DNA from: Paludibacteraceae bacterium
GTDB taxonomy: Bacteria; Bacteroidota; Bacteroidia; Bacteroidales; Paludibacteraceae
Assembly: GCA_017541805.1 (NCBI GenBank)
Contig: JAFXYK010000013.1
Coordinates: 1 to 39,072, forward strand
Direction: 5' to 3'
DNA length: 39,072 nucleotides
A program made the position numbers and the translations under genes. The notes under the pieces are model-generated. The model searched no databases. It saw only the letters and a list, made by a program, of their open reading frames with translations, and had not been told where the DNA came from. Positions 31,439-37,259 of the stretch are shown in pieces (positions within the stretch are counted from its first letter, which is position 1; the number at the start of each line of letters is the position of its first letter).

Positions 31439-33088
31439 TTACTTGTAAAGGAATCTCTTAATCGATTTCTTCGGTGTATGCTCGAAGGGTTTCTCCTGTA
31501 CCTCGATATTCGATACCTTGCTGTAGGAAGGGATCAGCTTGTTCAGTTTCTCGAGGTTCGCTTTCATGATCGCTTGTACCTCCTCGAGCGTCATGCGCTT
31601 CGTCAGTGTCTCATCCGGGAAGACGAGGGCCACTAACTTACCTTCGCGTTCTACGATCAGCGATTCGCCTACTGCCTCCTGGTTATTCAGTTTATCCTCT
31701 ATCTCCTCCGGGTAGATGTTCTGTCCGGATGCACCGAGGAACATCGTCTTGCAGCGACCCTTGATGTAGATATTATGCCGTTTGTCCATACGACCGAGGT
31801 CACCGGTGCGTAACCAGCCGTCTTTGGTGAACGCGGCTTTCGTCGCCTCGGGGTTCTTGTAATACCCGAGCATCACGTTCTCGCCCTTGACGAGTATCTC
31901 GCCGATACCGGCCTCGTTGGGTTTGTCTATCTTCGCCTCCATGTTCATCACCGGCACACCGCCTGTACGCGCCTTGAAATACTTAGGCGGGTTACCGCCG
32001 ATCAGCGGACCGCACTCCGTCATTCCGTAGCCGATAGAGAGCGGGAAATGGATATCCATCAGACATTCCTCCACCACCGGGTTCATCGCTGCGCCGCCGC
32101 AGATGAAATAGCGTAACTTACCGCCGAACGCATTGCGCAGGCCGCTCTTCACGCGGTGTTTGAGGAACCGTCCGAAGAACGGCGTATGCCAGAACATACG
32201 AATCGCCCATTTACTCAGCGTCGGGTCCAGTTTCTTCTTGTATATCTTCTCTATCACCAGCGGAACGGTCACTACCAGATACGGCTGCACCTCGTCCATC
32301 GCCTTCAGCAGGATTGACGGAGTAGGGGACTTGGTCAGGAAATAGATATGCGTACCGCAGCTCAGCGGATAGAGCAACTCGCATACCTGACCGAACATAT
32401 GCGCCAGCGGCAACATCGATACCAGACGCTGACCCGGATCGACAGGCAGCATCTTCATTCCTACCTCCACGTTGTTGCTCAGCGAGCGGCCGTTGAGCAT
32501 CACGCCCTTCGGACTGCCGGTTGAACCAGAGGTGTAGTTGATCAGACATAACGTATCCGGATCGGCACTGAACTGCGCCTGCTCCGGCGCCACACCCTTA
32601 GGATACTTCGCCTGAAACGCCTTGTTCCACTCTTCCTTCATCCTTTCACCTTTCACCTTCACCCCTTCACTCTCGTAGAGCGGTCTCCAGTCTTCCAACG
32701 ACAACGCCGCCTTGATCTTAGGCGGCATCGCCTGTGTCTGCAGCTCTTTCCATACATACGGACCGACGAAAAGCAACTCCGAGTCCGAGTGCTCCAGCAG
32801 GTGCGCGATGTCCTCCGCCGTGAAGTCCTGCAATATACTCACGCATACGCCTTCGTACGACGCGATTGCCAGGTAGGCCACCGCCCAGTTAGCGCAGTTA
32901 CGACCCGCCAACGCGATCTTATCGCCTTTCTTCACACCGTATAACTCGAATAGCGTATGGAGGCGTAACATCTCTGTTGCCAACTCGCCGAAGGTGTACT
33001 CGTGGTCTTCGTTATAATCCGTGAACGCCGGGTCATTCCACTGATGGGCCATGACATCGGTCAGATAATGCAGATAATGCCTGTTCAT
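31439..33088 (-). CDS. Long-chain fatty acid-CoA ligase (AMP-binding family)
   Basis: This 549-residue ANL-superfamily enzyme would activate a fatty acid with ATP and CoA. The AMP-binding P-loop is Y185-T-S-G-S-T-G-S-P-K-G195, followed by YGMTECGP (A5), GWLRTGDLG (A8 start), YIKGR and the C-terminal lysine region TPKKSIKRFLYK (A10). The length fits a bacterial FadD-like protein. A heptamer array encodes EGVKVKGERMKE at residues 141-152 in the N-terminal domain. It has its own promoter at 33132-33162. The exact chain length specificity cannot be read from sequence. Confidence 0.92.
   Translation of the reverse strand: MNRHYLHYLTDVMAHQWNDPAFTDYNEDHEYTFGELATEMLRLHTLFELYGVKKGDKIALAGRNCANWAVAYLAIASYEGVCVSILQDFTAEDIAHLLEHSDSELLFVGPYVWKELQTQAMPPKIKAALSLEDWRPLYESEGVKVKGERMKEEWNKAFQAKYPKGVAPEQAQFSADPDTLCLINYTSGSTGSPKGVMLNGRSLSNNVEVGMKMLPVDPGQRLVSMLPLAHMFGQVCELLYPLSCGTHIYFLTKSPTPSILLKAMDEVQPYLVVTVPLVIEKIYKKKLDPTLSKWAIRMFWHTPFFGRFLKHRVKSGLRNAFGGKLRYFICGGAAMNPVVEECLMDIHFPLSIGYGMTECGPLIGGNPPKYFKARTGGVPVMNMEAKIDKPNEAGIGEILVKGENVMLGYYKNPEATKAAFTKDGWLRTGDLGRMDKRHNIYIKGRCKTMFLGASGQNIYPEEIEDKLNNQEAVGESLIVEREGKLVALVFPDETLTKRMTLEEVQAIMKANLEKLNKLIPSYSKVSNIEVQEKPFEHTPKKSIKRFLYK
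32635..32669 (-). repeat. In-frame heptanucleotide array in the acyl-CoA ligase gene (5 units)
   Basis: On the coding strand: TGAAGGG, GTGAAGG, TGAAAGG, TGAAAGG, ATGAAGG. It encodes EGVKVKGERMKE. The embedded TGA triplets fall out of frame, so the ORF survives. Confidence 0.85.
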
Positions 33089-33131
33089 GTATGATTGCTT
33101 GTTTTTTAATGTTCAACTCAATTTTGCGCTG

Positions 33132-33162
33132 CAAAATTACTGCTTTTTTTTCAATTGTGCAA
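33132..33162 (-). promoter_or_regulatory. Promoter of the acyl-CoA ligase gene
   Basis: On the minus strand the -7 TAATTTTG (33132-33139) and the -33 TTG (33160-33162, in TTTGCACAATT) are 20 bases apart. The spacer contains an A8 run as in the Crp/Fnr promoter. Confidence 0.78.
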
Positions 33163-33172
33163 ATATTCAGGC

Positions 33173-33207
33173 AAAAAAAAGAGGGCACCGCGATGGTGAC
33201 CTCTTTT
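33173..33207 (-). terminator. Terminator of the 709-residue secreted protein gene
   Basis: On the minus strand AAAAGAGG-T-CACC-loop-GGTG-C-CCTCTTTT is followed by U8. It sits just upstream of the ligase promoter and insulates it. Confidence 0.85.
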
Positions 33208-33229
33208 GGGATGTCCTTCGGACGGATGA

Positions 33230-35359
33230 TTATTTGAGCATAGCGCCTTGTGCGTTGTACTCGTTACCGTTCTTGAGGATGATCAGCTGACCGTTGCGAA
33301 CCGTCTTGGTGGCAGCAGCCTTAGCCTCGGTGTTGTCAATAGCCTCCGGCCATGCACCGATACGGCATTGGATATGTGCACCGTAAGAGTTAACGGCATT
33401 CACTTCGATCACACCGTTCTCGAGGACGGTGAGTGTACCGTCAACAGCGAACCATAGGTCTTTAATATAACCCTCTGCGTCCTTATAGGAGAAGAACGAG
33501 TAATAAACAGACTCACCGTCGCAGCCACCGATATAAACGGTCATCGGCTCTTCGGTATTTGCGAAGGAGTAGGTACCCGGAGTGAGGGTGCTTGCGCCTT
33601 CTGCTACATAGATGTCAAGACCTACGTATGCGTTGTTCTCATTCGTTGCTTTGATGATCAGGTCACCGTATTCTGCCAGATACTGATCGCTGACGGTATA
33701 TTCTTCGAATACCTCTTTGTATGCTTTGTCCGGCGTGTCGCAGTCCAGATACGGGCTGGGTTCCGGAACAACAGCAGAGAGGTTGAGACTGAACAGAGGC
33801 ACATCAGCGCCTTTCTGACCCAGGAACGTACCGGTAACGGTAGCGATACCGTCTGCCTCGTTGTAAGCTACAGTAAGGTTAGCGCTCACGAGAGAGAACT
33901 GGTTATAAGCCGAGCCATTGATGTCGGTAACGATAGAGCAATAGTTTGCTGCGAGATCTGCTTCGGTATAGGTACCGGCTACAGCATCTGCATATGCAGC
34001 GATGGAGACATACTTGGTCGAGTCTGCATTGAAACCTGCGATCTGCCATGCACCGGTCAGGATGTTCAAGGTCAGACCGTCGATGGTGATGGTCTCCTCA
34101 CGGGTCTGCTCCGGCTTGGTGTAGGTGAGCTGGAAGGTGTACTCTACGTTGTCGTAACCCAGAGCCGTTCCGGTCAAAGCTATACCGTCTTCTGTTTGTG
34201 CCAAAGTAACGGTACCGCTGTACAACTCGATCTCTACGCTATCTGTGGTGGTCAACGATCCGCTTGCATTCGCACCGACAGTGTAGGTGCCGAAGTAGCT
34301 CTCTGCCTCATCATCTGCGGTGAGCGAGAAAGAGATATCCGAGAAGTTCTCGTTGCTTGCGGTAGCCAATACAATACCGAACAAGCTGAAGTAGGTATCA
34401 GTAACCTTCAGGTTGTTTGCCTGCACGATAGCTTCTGCCTCTTTGTGCGGAGCGGTGAATGTAGCGCTGATGATATAAACCACGCCGTCCTCGCCGATGA
34501 TGGTAGCGCCGATCACATAGTTGCCCTCTACCTCTACAATAGTAGCCTCTGCAGCATGTGCTGCGATCTGTTTCGTAGAGTCAGCCGAGATGTAGATCTC
34601 TACCCATGTGTAACCAAGGTCGAAGTCCTCAGAGCTATAGCTGCCTGCCGGCGAAGTAGCGTCCTCGCTGTAGTAATCCAGACGGAGACCATATACGCCG
34701 TCATCAGCGGTGATAACCCAGTCGCCGAAGAACGAACTGTACTTCATCTTAGCGCCAGCGGTGATCGCATAGGCTACGGTGTCACCGGTCAGCACAAACG
34801 GCTCTTCATCATAGTGGAAGGTGAAGGCAGCGTCGAGGCTGTCTACACATGCACCTGCGAAATGAACCAAACCGGCCTCGTCAACCGTCTTCACGATCGA
34901 TAAGGTCTTGATACCGTAGTTCCATTTGCCACCATAGAAAACACCGGCATACTGCTCGCCGCTCTGGGGGTCAACGTACAGGTCTGCCTCGGTGTAGGTC
35001 TTACCAAGTTCCAAATCCTCATTGTCGCCACCATAGATGATGTCGAAATAGAAAGCCGTGAGGTTGTCCTCTGCATAGAATTTGAACTCACCATCGGAAC
35101 CCCAGTCTTCAATCTCCCAAGAACCGATCTTCACGTCGGTAGCTTCTCGTTTGGCCTTCGGAGCACGGAGAGCCTCTGCTTTCTCGAATTTCTCACCCTT
35201 CAGCGTTTTAGCGTCCTGCATCAGTGCACCAAAACTTTTCTTTGTACGTAACTCCTGCTTCTGCAACTCAAACGCGCGGCGCGTGAGTTTCTTAACAGGT
35301 ACTGCACTTGCGCTCAATACAAGCGTCAGAGCGCATACAAGAGATAAAAATTTCTTCAT
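33230..35359 (-). CDS. Large secreted multidomain protein with recurring C-terminal tail
   Basis: This 709-residue protein has a signal peptide (MKKFLSLVCALTLVLSASA). It then shows about five diverged beta-rich repeats of roughly 110-130 residues. Each contains a variant of the pattern G(T/S)Y(T/S)-x-E-D/A-DL (GKTYTEADLYV, AGSYSSEDFDL, AGTYTEADLAA, PGTYSFANTEE). It is acidic and Thr/Ser-rich, with few cysteines and no catalytic motif, so an adhesin, binding or matrix role is more likely than an enzyme. The end has AIDN and the tail TVRNGQLIILKNGNEYNAQG. It is a single-gene unit with its own promoter and terminator. Confidence 0.8.
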   Translation of the reverse strand: MKKFLSLVCALTLVLSASAVPVKKLTRRAFELQKQELRTKKSFGALMQDAKTLKGEKFEKAEALRAPKAKREATDVKIGSWEIEDWGSDGEFKFYAEDNLTAFYFDIIYGGDNEDLELGKTYTEADLYVDPQSGEQYAGVFYGGKWNYGIKTLSIVKTVDEAGLVHFAGACVDSLDAAFTFHYDEEPFVLTGDTVAYAITAGAKMKYSSFFGDWVITADDGVYGLRLDYYSEDATSPAGSYSSEDFDLGYTWVEIYISADSTKQIAAHAAEATIVEVEGNYVIGATIIGEDGVVYIISATFTAPHKEAEAIVQANNLKVTDTYFSLFGIVLATASNENFSDISFSLTADDEAESYFGTYTVGANASGSLTTTDSVEIELYSGTVTLAQTEDGIALTGTALGYDNVEYTFQLTYTKPEQTREETITIDGLTLNILTGAWQIAGFNADSTKYVSIAAYADAVAGTYTEADLAANYCSIVTDINGSAYNQFSLVSANLTVAYNEADGIATVTGTFLGQKGADVPLFSLNLSAVVPEPSPYLDCDTPDKAYKEVFEEYTVSDQYLAEYGDLIIKATNENNAYVGLDIYVAEGASTLTPGTYSFANTEEPMTVYIGGCDGESVYYSFFSYKDAEGYIKDLWFAVDGTLTVLENGVIEVNAVNSYGAHIQCRIGAWPEAIDNTEAKAAATKTVRNGQLIILKNGNEYNAQGAMLK

Positions 35360-35431
35360 AAATACCTTAAATTTAGTTAATAATGTAAATTAAAATTGTA
35401 TGTTTGTTAACAATTTGTCGTAAAAACGGCA

Positions 35432-35462
35432 CAAAGGTAATGCAAAATTATGTAATATGCAA
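35432..35462 (-). promoter_or_regulatory. Promoter of the 709-residue secreted protein gene
   Basis: On the minus strand the -7 TACCTTTG (35432-35439) and the -33 TTG (35460-35462, in TTTTGCATATTA) are 20 bases apart. The leader is about 65 nt. Confidence 0.75.
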
Positions 35463-35542
35463 AAATAAGTTGCCAAAAAGCCCAAAATTCTTCATTTTGC
35501 AAAGTTCAGTTAGCAAAAGAATACTCTAAGACCAGTACCCTT

Positions 35543-35586
35543 ACCATAGGATTACCATAGGATCACCATAGGATAACCATAGGATA
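35543..35586. repeat. 11-bp tandem repeat (4 copies)
   Basis: Four copies of ACCATAGGATN, differing only in the last one or two bases. It lies about 80 bp upstream of the GH53 -33 element. An 11-bp period is close to one helical turn, so the copies face the same side of the DNA, which would suit a repeated operator. Confidence 0.88.
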
Positions 35587-35619
35587 ATTCATTTTGCCCG
35601 TATTTCTTGCACTTTTTAC

Positions 35620-35645
35620 TATATTATATATTTATATATAATATA
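35620..35645. repeat. AT-only inverted repeat
   Basis: Two 11-base arms (TATATTATATA and TATATAATATA) around TTTA. The stem is only A-T, so it is more likely an easily melted or bent region than a terminator. Confidence 0.7.
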
Positions 35646-35666
35646 CTTTTTATGAATCGTTTTTAT

Positions 35667-35697
35667 TTGCACATGTCAAAAAAATGTAGTATCTTTG
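35667..35697 (+). promoter_or_regulatory. Promoter of the GH53 gene
   Basis: A -33 TTG (35667-35669, in TTTGCACATGT) and -7 TATCTTTG (35690-35697) are 20 bases apart. The leader is about 20 nt. Confidence 0.8.
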
Positions 35698-35723
35698 CAT
35701 CGTTTTTAAAAAACAGCGAGTAT

Positions 35724-37064
35724 ATGAAACGTTTATTCTCCTTAGTAATTATTGCGCTGGTATGTGTGTATGCGCAGGCGCAGAGTCGTTATGTGGGTGG
35801 GGATATATCAATGCTGACGCAGTACGAGAAACACAGCTCCGGATACAAGGATGTGAAGGGCGTCAAAGTGAATGACCTGATCACATGGCTGGTGAACGAC
35901 TGCGGATGGAACACCTTCCGCGTACGTATCTTCGTGCATCCGCAGCAGAAAGCGCCGGACTACAAGAGCACGGACTATGCGATCGTGCAGGATCTGGCGT
36001 ACGTGAAGGCTTTGGGTAAGCGCATCAAGGAGGCAGGAGCGTACTTCATGCTGGATTTTCATTATTCGGACAGTTGGGTAGATGCCGGACATATCCAGGC
36101 GCCGGCAGCCTGGAAAGGAGCGTCTGACGGCGCGATGGCGGACAGCATCGCGGAGTATACGCGCAGTGTGCTCACGGCCTTGAAAGCTGCGGGAGCGACG
36201 CCGGACCTGGTGCAGGTTGGCAACGAGATCATGTACGGTCTATGCGGCATCCAGGTACATCCGTACGACAAGAGCGGCGATAACTGGGAGGGCTATTTAG
36301 GACTGCTCAGAGCCGGATGTGATGCCGTACGCGAGGAGTGTCCTCAGGCGCAGATCATCATTCATACCGACCGCCCGACGAACACCGGATATAACTCCTA
36401 TTACTACAACAAACTGGTGCAGAACGGCGTGGACTTCGATATCATCGGTCTGAGCTATTATCCGTTCTGGCACGGGTATCTGAACGCGGAGCAGGTGGCA
36501 GACAAGACGGATAAGAACAACCTGGTCAATGCGATCAAGAACCTCAAGACGCTGTTCCCGAACAAACGGGTGCATATCGTAGAATGCGCGTATAACTTCC
36601 AATACTGGCCCACCAAGGGTGTGAACTACGACACCCAAGACGCATGGCCGTGCTCCGTATTGGGACAGTATAACTTCGTGAAGGATGTCGTGGATAACCT
36701 CAAGCCGCTGGAGAACGTGGACGGTATCAGTTATTGGTTCCCGGAGGATGCCGGTAACGGCGACTACGTGAACTGGACGACGAAGGAAGGGCTGGTGGAA
36801 GAGACATGGTCTAACCGCGGATTCTGGGACGAAGGAGCGACGACATCCGGCCACGCGATCAATAAGACCGGTTCAGCCACTGCCGCTCGTCCTGCCACCG
36901 AAGTATGTGCGCCGTACTACTTAGGTACGTTCGTCGATAAAGGAGAGGACATAGAGAATGTTTCGAGCGTACAGACGAATGTTCAAAAATTCCTCAAAAA
37001 CGGGCAGTTGATGCTCCTCAAAAACGGGGTAGAGTATACCATAATGGGCGAGCGAGTGCAATAA
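35724..37064 (+). CDS. Secreted endo-beta-1,4-galactanase, glycoside hydrolase family 53
   Basis: This 446-residue protein has a signal peptide (MKRLFSLVIIALVCVYAQAQ). Its GH53 TIM barrel shows GGDISML, FRVRIFVHP, LDFHYSDSWVDAG (about 112-124), VQVGNEIMYG with the acid/base Glu near residue 166, and HIVECAYNF with the nucleophile Glu near 285. It cuts beta-1,4-galactan side chains of rhamnogalacturonan I, which matches the two pectinesterases in this window. The C-terminus has DIEN and the tail FLKNGQLMLLKNGVEYTIMG. The longer frame upstream would translate the promoter, so the Met before the signal peptide is the start. Confidence 0.94.
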   Translation: MKRLFSLVIIALVCVYAQAQSRYVGGDISMLTQYEKHSSGYKDVKGVKVNDLITWLVNDCGWNTFRVRIFVHPQQKAPDYKSTDYAIVQDLAYVKALGKRIKEAGAYFMLDFHYSDSWVDAGHIQAPAAWKGASDGAMADSIAEYTRSVLTALKAAGATPDLVQVGNEIMYGLCGIQVHPYDKSGDNWEGYLGLLRAGCDAVREECPQAQIIIHTDRPTNTGYNSYYYNKLVQNGVDFDIIGLSYYPFWHGYLNAEQVADKTDKNNLVNAIKNLKTLFPNKRVHIVECAYNFQYWPTKGVNYDTQDAWPCSVLGQYNFVKDVVDNLKPLENVDGISYWFPEDAGNGDYVNWTTKEGLVEETWSNRGFWDEGATTSGHAINKTGSATAARPATEVCAPYYLGTFVDKGEDIENVSSVQTNVQKFLKNGQLMLLKNGVEYTIMGERVQ

Positions 37065-37065
37065 T

Positions 37066-37170
37066 GGTTGAAAACTTTTGGAAAACTTTTCAACAATTTT
37101 AAAATTGCAAACGGCTGATTTTCAGTGGTTTGCAATTTTGTTTTGGATAACTTTTGCAAATTGTTGATAA
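37066..37170. promoter_or_regulatory. Cluster of DnaA-box-like 9-mers upstream of nrdD
   Basis: Five 9-mers each close to TTWTCCACA: TTTTCAACC (complement of 37066-37074), TTTTCCAAA (complement of 37077-37085), TTTTCAACA (37087-37095), TTATCCAAA (complement of 37142-37150) and TTATCAACA (complement of 37162-37170). Four of the five differ from consensus at a single base. They lie directly upstream of the nrdD promoter in AT-rich DNA. Confidence 0.5.
37101..37139 (+). terminator. Terminator of the GH53 gene
   Basis: A perfect 12-bp stem (AAAATTGCAAAC with GTTTGCAATTTT) with an inner CTGA/TCAG stem, followed by GTTTTGG. It lies 37 bp after the GH53 stop and inside the DnaA-box-like cluster. 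Confidence 0.8.
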
Positions 37171-37188
37171 CTTTTCTTGCCAAAAAAT

Positions 37189-37219
37189 TTGCACAATTCA
37201 AAAAAACATATTATCTTTG
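37189..37219 (+). promoter_or_regulatory. Promoter of nrdD
   Basis: A -33 TTG (37189-37191, in TTTGCACAATT) and -7 TATCTTTG (37212-37219) are 20 bases apart. The leader is about 35 nt. Confidence 0.8.
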
Positions 37220-37259
37220 CACCGAATTTCGGCTCAAACGAAAAATACACTATATATTT

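Larger units (their letters stand above)
35360..35723. other. Divergent intergenic region, no gene
   Basis: This 364-bp AT-rich gap separates the minus-strand 709-residue protein gene from the GH53 gene. It holds one promoter for each, a four-copy 11-bp tandem repeat and an AT-only hairpin, all listed separately. No ORF with credible coding character was found. Confidence 0.8.

Noticed and set aside
35620-35645. AT-only inverted repeat as a terminator
   Set aside because: The stem has no G-C pair and lies upstream of both divergent genes, where no transcript needs to end.
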